Positions 1-8,011 of a stretch of DNA of 64,000 bases are shown piece after piece. Source of the stretch: Runella slithyformis DSM 19594. Lineage in GTDB: Bacteria; Bacteroidota; Bacteroidia; Cytophagales; Spirosomataceae. Location: the NCBI RefSeq assembly GCF_000218895.1, contig NC_015703.1:5345001-5409000 (forward strand), in the 5' to 3' direction. How positions within the stretch are numbered: position 1 is the stretch's first letter; every line of letters starts with the position of its first letter. Position numbers and translations under genes: made by a program. Below the pieces are notes generated by a model, which worked only from the letters and a program-made list of their open reading frames with translations, was not told the origin of the DNA and ran no database searches.

Positions 1-231
1 AGAAGCAGACTGCCCCTGCAGCGATTTCAGAAACTGCACACCCGTAATTCCCGGCATTTGGATATCCAAAAAAATAAGGTCAGCCTGTTGTTCATGTAGC
101 AGATCCATGGCTTCAAAAGCATTATGACAACCGCCCACCAATTCCAGGTAGGGAATCTGACGGATATTGTCTTCCAGCAATTCAAGCGCCAAAGGCTCAT
201 CATCAACAGCTATACAGCGAAGTTTGTGCAT
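1..231 (-). CDS. LytTR-type response regulator, N-terminal part (truncated by window edge)
   Basis: The 77 visible codons encode a CheY-like receiver domain: the acidic pocket VDDEP is at residues 9-13 and the phospho-acceptor Asp56 lies in LIFLDIQMPG. The start ATG is at 231, 45 bp downstream of the stop of the histidine kinase at 277-1356, so the two form a kinase-regulator operon. In Bacteroidetes a receiver paired with a LytS-type kinase is nearly always followed by a LytTR DNA-binding domain. That half lies outside the window, so the effector domain is inference. Confidence 0.85.
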   Translation of the reverse strand, partial: MHKLRCIAVDDEPLALELLEDNIRQIPYLELVGGCHNAFEAMDLLHEQQADLIFLDIQMPGITGVQFLKSLQGQSAS

Positions 232-276
232 AAAGTAAATAGTTAAGTTAATAAACGCACTTCGTTACGAAAGTGG

Positions 277-1356
277 CTACTTCAGGGTAATTTCCACATC
301 TGTTACAAAGATGTCCTTCCCTTTAGAAATTTTTAAGGTGTGCTGTTCGGGATAGAGCAATTCCAACCGCCGCCGAACATTAGCTAAACCAATGCCCGAG
401 TTTCCATCTTTGGATTCCGTAAACTCACTGTTAAATCGGTTTTGCACCCTGAAATGAAGCTTGTGCCGGTCGGTTACCAACGCAATTTGAATGTAGGGCT
501 CCCGGATAAAGCCGGTTCCGTGTTTAAAGGCATTTTCAACAAAAGGAATCAGTAACATGGGTTCTAAGGCTAATCCGTTGACGGGCGTATTGAAGTCCAT
601 TTCCACTTTTACTTTATTTCCAAAACGCATTTGTTGCAGTTCTACGTAGCTTTTCAGGTAATTCATCTCTTTGTCCAGAGGAATTTTAGCATCGTCGGAA
701 TCATAGAGCATATAACGCAGCAGATCCGACATCTTTACGATCATCGGCTCCAGCAGATCTGATTTCTTACGTGCCAGTGCAGCGAGGCTGTTCATGAGGT
801 TGAACATAAAATGCGGACTGATCTGAGAGCGTAAAAAGGAAAGTTCAGATTGTAAGCGCACCTTTTCCTGCTCATTTTGAAGACGGTGCTCCCGTTGATA
901 ATCACTCAACAACTGAAAACAGGTACTGATTCCAATGACGGAAATCAATGAATAAAACGTGGAGTAGGTAAACCATGTACGTGGGGCGAAACCCATCATC
1001 CAATACCGAAAAAAATACGTAATCGTCAGGATAACAATAAACGTAGTCAGAATCATCAGCAGGTAAATGCCCAATCCGTGCTTCTTAAAAACCTTTGGCA
1101 GCAACACTTCTGAATTGGCATAAAACAGCAACACCGAGAAGAATTGACTAAAGTAAAAGGTCATTTGCCAGATTCGTTCTTTTTCGGCATTTGATAGCTT
1201 TGAGGGAGCATCTGCCGCAGGTTGTTGCGACTGAATCAAGATAAAAGGTAAGAAAACAAAACACGCCCAGAAGAAAATATGGGTAATAACCACTAAGAGT
1301 TGTCGCCAGGGTATTTTGCGGGGAGGCGCGGGTAAGGTAAGCGTTGGGGCTGACAT
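277..1356 (-). CDS. LytS/YehU-type sensor histidine kinase
   Basis: Inner-membrane sensor kinase of the His_kinase (PF06580) family, 359 residues. Four hydrophobic segments lie at about 21-41, 65-84, 97-117 and 130-148. A short coiled linker leads to the phospho-acceptor box QISPHFMFNLMNSL, with His182 as the likely phosphorylated residue. The ATPase domain has an N box PFVENAFKHG (271-280) and a G box around GNSGIGLANV (318-327). There is no extracellular sensor domain of note, so the signal is probably read in or near the membrane. It precedes the response regulator at 1-231 and would phosphorylate it. The ligand is unknown. Confidence 0.92.
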   Translation of the reverse strand: MSAPTLTLPAPPRKIPWRQLLVVITHIFFWACFVFLPFILIQSQQPAADAPSKLSNAEKERIWQMTFYFSQFFSVLLFYANSEVLLPKVFKKHGLGIYLLMILTTFIVILTITYFFRYWMMGFAPRTWFTYSTFYSLISVIGISTCFQLLSDYQREHRLQNEQEKVRLQSELSFLRSQISPHFMFNLMNSLAALARKKSDLLEPMIVKMSDLLRYMLYDSDDAKIPLDKEMNYLKSYVELQQMRFGNKVKVEMDFNTPVNGLALEPMLLIPFVENAFKHGTGFIREPYIQIALVTDRHKLHFRVQNRFNSEFTESKDGNSGIGLANVRRRLELLYPEQHTLKISKGKDIFVTDVEITLK

Positions 1357-1542
1357 AACAATACGATTTTAAAACGGTAAAGGGTCGGTTAAAAATTAAA
1401 TTTAATTAAATTTTAACCAACCTCCAGCAGAAAGTTAGTAAATAACCTTTTTTCAGTATTCATGAAGCGACGTCCTGCGTGAATAATTAGACGAAATTGC
1501 ATCTGACAGGGATATCTATTTATCAAAAGTCTTAAGGAGCAA

Positions 1543-2481
1543 TCAGCCCACCTCAATTATTTTTCCAACATTGTTTTGTTTCATCTTTTCGGGGATCACT
1601 TTTAAAATTTCCGTTTTCATGGCCTCAATAATCCCTTTTTTGAGATGATGCCGCAGCATCACGATGCTCACTTCGCGCATGGGAATCGGCGAGTGAAAAC
1701 GTCGTATCTGCAAGCGCTGAGACTCGGTCAAATCTTTAAGGGATAATTCCGGCAATATCGTTACTCCGCCATAATGCTCCACCATCCGCTTGAGTGTTTC
1801 GATGCTTCCGGCCTCGTATTCAAAATTTCTCATGTGCGAATGCTTTTTCCGTAACTCACAGATGCGTAGGATTTGTCCCCGAATACAGTGTCCTTCTTCC
1901 AAAAGCCACAGGTGATTGGGGTCAATATCTTCCGAAAGTATAAACTCCTTCTGAAAGGCTTTTTCGGATTCCGACAGGTAAGCCACAAACTCTTCATAAA
2001 AAAGCGGATATTCAGTGATGCGGTCATCCAACAACGGAGTCACCACAATCCCAACGTCAAGCAAATCTTTATTTAATTTGGAAAGGAGCTGCTCAGTGGT
2101 AAGCTCGGTTACTTTGAGCTTCACCTGCGGATACTTTTTAATGAAATTATCCAGAAACAACGGCAACAGATACGGCGCGAGCGTTGGGATGATCCCAACC
2201 CGAATTTCACCGGCCACGGTCCCGCGATGTTCATCAACAATATCTTTAATCTTGGAGGATTCCCGGAGCAAAACTCGGGCCTGTCGGATGATCAACTCCC
2301 CGATTTCGGTCGGCACGACGGGTTGCTTACTGCGGTCAAACAGTTTCACTCCTAACTCGTCCTCCAATTTTTGGATCTGCATACTCAGCGTAGGCTGCGT
2401 CACAAAACAGTTTTCGGCGGCGATGGCAAAATGCCGGTAGGTATCCAGGGCAATCAAATATTCGAGCTGAACTAAGGTCAT
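1543..2481 (-). CDS. oxyR: OxyR-like LysR-family peroxide-sensing regulator
   Basis: LysR-type regulator of 312 residues with an N-terminal winged helix-turn-helix (about 1-60) and a periplasmic-binding-like effector domain. The segment EEGHCIRGQILRIC places cysteines at residues 199 and 208, the same numbers and nine-residue spacing as the redox pair of E. coli OxyR. This makes peroxide sensing by disulfide formation very likely. The upstream region carries an inverted repeat (2489-2506) in the leader and a divergent promoter (2515-2546), the arrangement of an autoregulated LysR gene with a divergent target. The target here may be a small RNA instead of a protein gene. Specificity is inferred from the cysteines. 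Confidence 0.9.
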   Translation of the reverse strand: MTLVQLEYLIALDTYRHFAIAAENCFVTQPTLSMQIQKLEDELGVKLFDRSKQPVVPTEIGELIIRQARVLLRESSKIKDIVDEHRGTVAGEIRVGIIPTLAPYLLPLFLDNFIKKYPQVKLKVTELTTEQLLSKLNKDLLDVGIVVTPLLDDRITEYPLFYEEFVAYLSESEKAFQKEFILSEDIDPNHLWLLEEGHCIRGQILRICELRKKHSHMRNFEYEAGSIETLKRMVEHYGGVTILPELSLKDLTESQRLQIRRFHSPIPMREVSIVMLRHHLKKGIIEAMKTEILKVIPEKMKQNNVGKIIEVG

Positions 2482-2488
2482 AGATTTT

Positions 2489-2506
2489 ATTGATCACATT
2501 ATCAAT
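2489..2506. promoter_or_regulatory. LysR/OxyR-type operator candidate in the oxyR leader
   Basis: A perfect inverted repeat ATTGAT-N6-ATCAAT lies 8 bp upstream of the oxyR ATG. It fits the T-N11-A shape of LysR-family boxes. It is centred about 55 bp upstream of the predicted start of the divergent transcript, which is the usual place for an activator site. A further ATTGAT is at 2510. Binding by OxyR is inference. Confidence 0.5.
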
Positions 2507-2514
2507 AGTATTGA

Positions 2515-2546
2515 TTTGAATCATAAGAACGGTAAAGATACCTTTG
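2515..2546 (+). promoter_or_regulatory. Bacteroidetes-type promoter facing away from oxyR
   Basis: TTTG at 2515-2518 and TACCTTTG at 2539-2546 are separated by 20 nt, matching the Bacteroidetes -33/-7 consensus. The expected transcription start is about 2553. No protein gene follows on this strand. A perfect terminator stem follows about 60 bp later. Confidence 0.6.
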
Positions 2547-2552
2547 TAGTAC

Positions 2553-2650
2553 ACAAATCAATGATTTGACACATCGAATCAACACTTGCCTAACGTATGA
2601 GATAATTTAAATGTAAAAATGCCCGGTATCACCCGGGCATTTTTACATTT
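2553..2650 (+). ncRNA. Candidate OxyS-like small RNA divergent from oxyR
   Basis: The segment starts where the promoter at 2515-2546 should initiate and ends at an intrinsic terminator (2611-2648), giving a transcript of about 95 nt. At its 5' end is a perfect 7-1-7 palindrome, CAAATCA-A-TGATTTG (2554-2568), which could be a small hairpin or an operator. The middle, roughly 2569-2610, has no obvious structure and no ORF. The layout resembles oxyR-oxyS of enterobacteria, where the small RNA is divergent from its regulator. No sequence similarity to OxyS is claimed. The alternative is an unstable divergent transcript without function. Confidence 0.42.
2611..2648. terminator. Intrinsic terminator, bidirectional
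   Basis: A perfect 16-bp stem (2611-2626 with 2633-2648) encloses a 6-nt loop. The outer part pairs A-runs with T-runs, so it works as a terminator in both directions. It ends the aminotransferase gene at 2649-3779 on the minus strand and the candidate RNA on the plus strand. It directly abuts the TAA stop of the aminotransferase. Confidence 0.85.
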
Positions 2651-3779
2651 ACACAAAAACCGTTTTCATTCTCCTCAAAACTTCCTCTAAGGTAGCGCGG
2701 GTACAGGCAAAATTGAGCCGGATAAAACCCGGCTCTCCAAAGATAGCGCCATCGTTGATACCGACTCCCGCCTCTTCCAGTCGCTTAGGTACGTCGGTCA
2801 GTCCGGTACCGCGCACGTCGATCCAGGCCAAATATGTCGCTTCGAGAGGCCTCATTTTTATCCCTGTCATTTGATTGACCGTTTCCAGAAGTAAGTCGTG
2901 ATTTCCTTTCAAATAAGTCAATAACTCCGCGTGCCACTCCGCGCCGTCACGGTAGGCAGCCAATGCCGCCTCGTACGCATACGACGAAAGCATGGGCATC
3001 AACCCTGCTTTGGTACGCATGAACTTCGCACGCAATTCGTCATTGGGGATCACTACCAGCGAGCACCCCAAACCCGCCAGATTAAAGGTTTTGCTCGGGG
3101 CCAATAAGGTCAGACTGCTCTGAGCAGCTTCCGGGCCAAGCGTGGGATAGGTTATATGCTCTTTGGAATTATCTAAAACAAGATCACAATGTATTTCATC
3201 AGAACATACGATGATTCCGTGTCGCCGGCAAATGTCATGCAGTCGTTGGAGTTCTTTCCGCGTAAACATCGTTCCAACGGGATTGTGGGGGTTACAGAGC
3301 AAAAATAATTTTGTAGAGGGGGTAATGGCAGCCTCAATGGCTTCAAAATCAAGTGTCCAACGTTCATTTATCAGTTGTAAGGGGACCTTCTGTAAATCCC
3401 GGCCGGCCATTTCGATTTCGATCATAAACGGGTGATAGACCGGAACGGCGGTCATTACCGCTTCCCCCTCCTCGGCAAAGGCCCTGATGGCAAGCCCGAT
3501 CGCAGGCACCAACCCGCCAAGCCACACCATCCATTGCTTTTGTATTTGCCACTCATGGCGCGTACGGAGACGCTCAATGACGACCTCATTGAGTTCATCG
3601 GGGCAGCTTGCATACCCGAAAATACCATGTTCAGTTATTTTGTTCAGCGCTTCAAGAATGGGAGGCGCTGCCTGAAAATCCATGTCGGCCACCCATACCG
3701 GCAATACGCTTTCGGGGTATTTATCCCATTTATAACTATTGGTGTGGCGACGGTTGATTTCTTTATCGAAAAGGCTCAT
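2649..3779 (-). CDS. patB: PLP-dependent aminotransferase-fold C-S lyase (MalY/PatB type)
   Basis: Fold-type I PLP enzyme of 376 residues, close to the PatB/MalY cystathionine beta-lyase subgroup. Visible marks are the N-terminal VLPVWVADMDFQ, NPHNPVG (residues 163-169), SDEIHCDLV (193-201) and the PLP lysine Lys230 in APSKTFNLAGL. Members cleave cystathionine or related C-S compounds to give homocysteine or thiol, pyruvate and ammonia. The strong terminator just after its stop ends its transcript. A second Met is not needed; ATG at 3779 starts the conserved N-terminus. Substrate assignment is by family. Confidence 0.88.
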   Translation of the reverse strand: MSLFDKEINRRHTNSYKWDKYPESVLPVWVADMDFQAAPPILEALNKITEHGIFGYASCPDELNEVVIERLRTRHEWQIQKQWMVWLGGLVPAIGLAIRAFAEEGEAVMTAVPVYHPFMIEIEMAGRDLQKVPLQLINERWTLDFEAIEAAITPSTKLFLLCNPHNPVGTMFTRKELQRLHDICRRHGIIVCSDEIHCDLVLDNSKEHITYPTLGPEAAQSSLTLLAPSKTFNLAGLGCSLVVIPNDELRAKFMRTKAGLMPMLSSYAYEAALAAYRDGAEWHAELLTYLKGNHDLLLETVNQMTGIKMRPLEATYLAWIDVRGTGLTDVPKRLEEAGVGINDGAIFGEPGFIRLNFACTRATLEEVLRRMKTVFV

Positions 3780-3829
3780 TTAAAAAATAAGAAGTGAGAA
3801 GTGAGAAGCAGGTAGTAAAAAGCGACAAA

Positions 3830-5038
3830 CTAGTGGGTTGGTTTATCTTTTGCGGGAGCGGATGCGTGATAATCATGTTGAATCCGTTGCGCGTATTTTT
3901 CCATCAATTCAAGCACACGTGCCCGGCTTGCGGATTGAACGATCATCCCGATGTGATATTCTTCGTTCATACGCCATACGATTTCGGAGTCGTTAAAAGG
4001 CGAAGAATCCGGCCATTGCTGACGGGCCAATGAGATAATGATACCTGAATATTCATTTCGAACCTCAGGCAGGGAATACGTCTCCTTTAAGGCCAACGCA
4101 TTTTCTACCTTTGCCCATTCCCGCCATAAATTAATGCCCGACGACATTTCAACCATTTCGGCTAAATGCGCCCCACCAACCCGGGAAGCCGTTTCCAGAA
4201 AATAAAACTCTCCGTCTTCGTGGCATTTGATGACTTCTGTATGAGAGGCGCTGTAATTCATATTGAATGCTTTCAGCACCTGCTCGTTGATTTTTTTTAG
4301 GGCCTTAGCATCTTTCGAGTTGAATTCTACGGTCACGGAGCGAAAGATACCGCCTCCGTGCGCCACTTCAAACGGCGTATTGAGGTATTCGCTGCTCCGG
4401 TGAAAAATGACTTTTCCGCCCAGTGTCAGCGCATCAACGTGATACACAGCGCCCGGTTTAAATTGCTCGATCAGAAAGAGATGCCTTTCTTCGCCCAAAC
4501 TGTGAATGGCCTGCCATGCCTCGTCAAAACTGTGTACTTTTTTGATACCGGCCGCCGAAGCCTCTGCGCGGGGTTTGATGACCCACGGCGGGGATGATGC
4601 TCGCAGGTATTCAGTGACCTCAACGTCATTGAACAACGCACTGAATACGGGCACTCTGATTCCGGCATCGCGGGCCTGCACACGCATGGCCAGTTTATCA
4701 CGAAAATAACGGGCGGTGGTTTGTCCCATGCCCGGAATCCGAAAATGCTCGCGCAGGATGGCAGCTTTCTCTACATCAAAGTCATCCAAAGCCACCACCC
4801 TGTCTATTTTACGGGTTCGCATCACATAAGCGAGCCCCTTGATCATATTTTCAAAATTCGCGAGAGAATTGGAATCATCTTCCAGGTAAAAGGTTTCGTC
4901 GATAGACTCATACGGCCAGGCTTTGCCTTCGGTTCGTTTGGCCGTCAGCAGATAGACCGTATTACCGGCCTCTTTGCAGGCCCGCATAAAATCCCCACCT
5001 TTAAAAAAACAGGTAATGCAGAGAAACGTAAGACTCAT
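3830..5038 (-). CDS. ATP-grasp carboxylate-amine/thiol ligase of unknown substrate
   Basis: A 402-residue ATP-grasp protein. The N-terminal about 110 residues form the pre-ATP-grasp fold. The lysine-containing nucleotide strand is WVIKPR (152-157), and the metal-binding region is FLETASRVGGAH (280-291), where the acidic residue replaces the usual ExNPR. Such enzymes join a carboxylate to an amine or thiol via an acyl phosphate. It stands alone, 50 bp from patB on the same strand, so co-transcription is possible. The substrate cannot be told from sequence. Confidence 0.8.
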   Translation of the reverse strand: MSLTFLCITCFFKGGDFMRACKEAGNTVYLLTAKRTEGKAWPYESIDETFYLEDDSNSLANFENMIKGLAYVMRTRKIDRVVALDDFDVEKAAILREHFRIPGMGQTTARYFRDKLAMRVQARDAGIRVPVFSALFNDVEVTEYLRASSPPWVIKPRAEASAAGIKKVHSFDEAWQAIHSLGEERHLFLIEQFKPGAVYHVDALTLGGKVIFHRSSEYLNTPFEVAHGGGIFRSVTVEFNSKDAKALKKINEQVLKAFNMNYSASHTEVIKCHEDGEFYFLETASRVGGAHLAEMVEMSSGINLWREWAKVENALALKETYSLPEVRNEYSGIIISLARQQWPDSSPFNDSEIVWRMNEEYHIGMIVQSASRARVLELMEKYAQRIQHDYHASAPAKDKPTH

Positions 5039-5205
5039 AGGTTTAGTTGATTTTTTTAGGTTGTTGATGTCAGAGAGGCGATTGTATCAGCCCTCGATGT
5101 CGGCCACGCCGGTAGCCTGCTGCTAGGTTGATTAAAAAGAATGTGTTTCCTTTGCGGGGACTTTCCAAACATACAAACTATCAATCTTTCAACCAAACGT
5201 AAGCT

Positions 5206-6426
5206 GTGAATTTCCCCGTTTTCGTGGCTCGCCGCATTCGTCAGCCCCAAAATGCCACCTTTTCGGCGACCGTTTCCAGAGTAGGCGTTGCTTCCATTGC
5301 ATTGGGAGTCATCGTAGGCATTGTGGCCCTGTCGGTCTTATTTGGATTCAAAGGGACCATTTACCAAAAAGTATTTCTCTTTGGCTCCCATATTCAAATC
5401 TCCAAACTTTCCCTCAATCAATCGTTTGAAGAATCGCCCATTTTATTGCATACCCCCGTGTATGACCAATGGCAGAAAATTCCGGGCATTCGCCACCGAC
5501 AGGCCGTGGCGCACAAAGCCGGTATTCTCAAGACCCCCGATGAATTGCAGGGAGCCGTCATCAAGGGCGTGGGGCGTGATTACGATTGGAAACTGTTGAG
5601 GGAAAGCCTGATCGAAGGACGCCCGATTCAATTTTCAGACACTTCGTATGCTGAAGAAATCATTCTTAGTCGCATCATTGCCCAAAAATTAAACCTGAAA
5701 ACCGGCGATAAAGTCGTCATGTATTTTGTCCAAAACCCACCGAGGGCTCGAAAACTCACCATTGTGGGCATTTATGAAACCAATCTGGAAGAGTTTGATA
5801 ATCAACTGGTTTTGGGAGACATTGGACTGGTTCAGCGACTCAATGGTTGGGGGCCCGACTCGGTGGGTGCTTATGAATATTTTGTTAATGATTTTGACCG
5901 TCTGGAAACTGCCGCCAAGACTCTGTACGGACAACTTCCCTCCGATATGCGCATGGAGCGGGTCACAGATCGGTTTCGACCGTTGTTTGAATGGTTACAA
6001 TTGTTGGACCAAAATACGAGTGTATTGTTGGTACTGGTATTGTTTGTCACCTGTTTCAATATTGCCTCGGTGCTGCTTGTGATGATGATGGAACGCACAC
6101 CGATGGTCGGACTGCTGAAAACGCTCGGCAGCCCTAATGTGCAAATTCGACGTATTTTCTTTTTTGTGGGCATTCGATTGGCTGTTAAAGGGCTGTTGAT
6201 CGGAAATCTCATTGGTTTGGGGCTTTGCCTGCTCCAATATCACTTCCACCTTATTCCTCTCGACCCTGCCAATTATTTTATGAACACCGTACCCATTGTG
6301 TTTCATTGGAAGGCCATTTTCCTGCTCAATCTAGGTATCATCCTGTTGATTGCCCTTATTTTACTTCTGCCTACGCTCATCATCAGTCAGATTCAGCCCG
6401 TGCAGGCATTGGTATTTAAAAAGTAG
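5206..6426 (+). CDS. FtsX/LolE-like ABC transporter permease
   Basis: 406 residues with the MacB/FtsX four-helix plan: one N-terminal transmembrane helix (about 24-46), a large extracytoplasmic domain (about 50-260), then three helices towards the C-terminus. The C-terminal LLKTLGSPNVQIRRIF motif is typical of the FtsX/LolC-LolE permeases that extract lipoproteins from the inner membrane. The start is GTG at 5206, just before the conserved NFPVFVARRIR; no ATG fits as well. The ATPase partner is not in the neighbourhood, as is common for Bacteroidetes LolE-like genes. Confidence 0.85.
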   Translation: MNFPVFVARRIRQPQNATFSATVSRVGVASIALGVIVGIVALSVLFGFKGTIYQKVFLFGSHIQISKLSLNQSFEESPILLHTPVYDQWQKIPGIRHRQAVAHKAGILKTPDELQGAVIKGVGRDYDWKLLRESLIEGRPIQFSDTSYAEEIILSRIIAQKLNLKTGDKVVMYFVQNPPRARKLTIVGIYETNLEEFDNQLVLGDIGLVQRLNGWGPDSVGAYEYFVNDFDRLETAAKTLYGQLPSDMRMERVTDRFRPLFEWLQLLDQNTSVLLVLVLFVTCFNIASVLLVMMMERTPMVGLLKTLGSPNVQIRRIFFFVGIRLAVKGLLIGNLIGLGLCLLQYHFHLIPLDPANYFMNTVPIVFHWKAIFLLNLGIILLIALILLLPTLIISQIQPVQALVFKK

Positions 6427-6555
6427 TGAATGTATAAGGGTTCAATAACCATTTGGAAAGTAAATAATCAGCCCGGCATTGCATGACGGGTATTTACAAA
6501 TACAGGGTGGACCCGAAACAAAGAACTATTTTTCGCATACATAGGTTCTAATTCT

Positions 6556-6563
6556 TAGTTTTG
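6556..6563 (+). promoter_or_regulatory. Possible -7 element for gldC
   Basis: TAGTTTTG matches TAnnTTTG and sits 24 bp before the gldC ATG. No TTTG is found at the expected -33 position, so this is a weak call. Confidence 0.3.
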
Positions 6564-6587
6564 TAAAATTAATCAGGAATAAAACCA

Positions 6588-6938
6588 ATGACACAGAAAG
6601 AAATACGTTTTACCATTGAGCAGGATGAGGAGAAAATTCCCGAAAAAATATACTGGGAAGCCACCGACAATCCCAACGAAGGATTGGAAGAAACCAAGGC
6701 GATCGCCGTAGGCGTTTGGGATCATTTTCACCGAGGCACGCTCTTTATCCCTTTATGGTCAAAAGACATGGAAGTGCTTGATATGAAGCGCTTTTGTATC
6801 GAAATGATCGGCTGCGTGGCCGATACCTTACGCAATGCCACCGGCGACGAGATCATGGCTGCAGAAATTGACGAAGTGGGAATAGCACTGAGCAAACGCC
6901 TCCAAAAAGAGATGCTGGCCGCTCAAAAAGGGCAATAA
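6588..6938 (+). CDS. gldC: Gliding motility protein GldC
   Basis: A 116-residue protein that matches GldC in length and pattern: EIRFTIEQDEEKIPEKIYWEA near the N-terminus, LFIPLWSKDMEVLDMKRF in the middle, and a helical end. GldC is a small cytoplasmic accessory protein of Bacteroidetes gliding. Its exact role in the motor is not settled. It is also kept in non-gliding members, so it does not by itself prove motility. It is followed 62 bp later by argC. Confidence 0.9.
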   Translation: MTQKEIRFTIEQDEEKIPEKIYWEATDNPNEGLEETKAIAVGVWDHFHRGTLFIPLWSKDMEVLDMKRFCIEMIGCVADTLRNATGDEIMAAEIDEVGIALSKRLQKEMLAAQKGQ

Positions 6939-7000
6939 ATAACCCCTCTTTTTCCATCTTTTGTCCAACGTCTATTGTCTATTTTACCTTTTTTTATTCA

Positions 7001-7978
7001 ATGATTAATATCGGAATCGTCGGAGCAGCGGGATATACCGGAGGCGAATTACTGCGTATTTTAATCCATCATCCAAGCGTCGCCATTGCTTGGGCTCACT
7101 CTAAAAGTCAGGCCGGCAAACCCATTTATGCCACGCATACTGATCTATTAGGAGATACTGAGTTGGCATTTTCGGGGGAAGAAATCGCCGATCTATTGGA
7201 TCAGGAGAACTTAAACGCCATTTTTCTTTGCTCGGGACATAATGAATCCAAAAAGTTTTTGGAAAACAATACTGTACCTGCTTCTGTAAAAATCATTGAC
7301 TTAAGTACTGACTTCCGCGACCAGTCAAACGGTTTCGTGTATGGGCTCCCCGAGTTACAGCGTGAGCGCATCAAAACGGCCGACAGGATCGCTAACCCGG
7401 GATGTTTTGCCACGAGCATCGAACTGGCCTTATTGCCGTTGGCTGCCGAAGGTTTACTGACCGACGAAGTCCATGTAAGCGCCGTAACGGGATCTACCGG
7501 TGCAGGGCAAGCACTAAGTACTACCACCCACTTTAGCTGGCGCAACAACAATATATCCATTTATAAGGCGTTTACCCACCAACACCTGAAAGAGATCAAA
7601 ATGAGTTTGGCCGCTTTGCAGGCAGGGTTCAGCAAAGAAGTCAATTTCATCCCGTACCGGGGCGATTTTGCCCGGGGCATCATGGCCAATGTGTATACCA
7701 AATATTCAGGAACGTTGGAAGAAGCCCTCTCGCTGTACCAAACCTACTACGAATCGCACCCATTCACGCACGTAAGCACCCAAGACATTGACTTGAAACA
7801 GGTGATCAATACCAACAAATGCCTGATCCAGCTTCAAAAACACGGAGAGAACCTTCTCATTACGAGCGAAATTGATAACCTCACCAAAGGAGCCTCGGGA
7901 CAGGCGGTACAGAATTTGAATTTACTGTTCGGACTGCCCGAAGATGCCGGCCTGCGCTTAAAAGCCGCCGCTTTTTAG
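7001..7978 (+). CDS. argC: N-acetyl-gamma-glutamyl-phosphate reductase
   Basis: Cytoplasmic NADPH-dependent enzyme of arginine biosynthesis that reduces N-acetyl-glutamyl phosphate to the semialdehyde. The 325 residues show the Rossmann motif GAAGYTGGELLRIL (8-21) and the catalytic Cys135 in ANPGCFAT. N-acetyl- or N-succinyl-glutamyl phosphate may be used, as in other Bacteroidetes. No other arg gene is present here. The short leader before it contains heptamer units (GTCCAAC, GTCTATT) like those at 44514-44572. Confidence 0.95.
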   Translation: MINIGIVGAAGYTGGELLRILIHHPSVAIAWAHSKSQAGKPIYATHTDLLGDTELAFSGEEIADLLDQENLNAIFLCSGHNESKKFLENNTVPASVKIIDLSTDFRDQSNGFVYGLPELQRERIKTADRIANPGCFATSIELALLPLAAEGLLTDEVHVSAVTGSTGAGQALSTTTHFSWRNNNISIYKAFTHQHLKEIKMSLAALQAGFSKEVNFIPYRGDFARGIMANVYTKYSGTLEEALSLYQTYYESHPFTHVSTQDIDLKQVINTNKCLIQLQKHGENLLITSEIDNLTKGASGQAVQNLNLLFGLPEDAGLRLKAAAF

Positions 7979-8011
7979 GGTACGTATTGTATAGAAAACA
8001 TCAGCAGCAGT

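Noticed and set aside
2015-2440. Open frame opposite oxyR, 141 codons
   Set aside because: It lies fully antisense to a well-supported oxyR and its product is rich in Ser and Arg without any known pattern.
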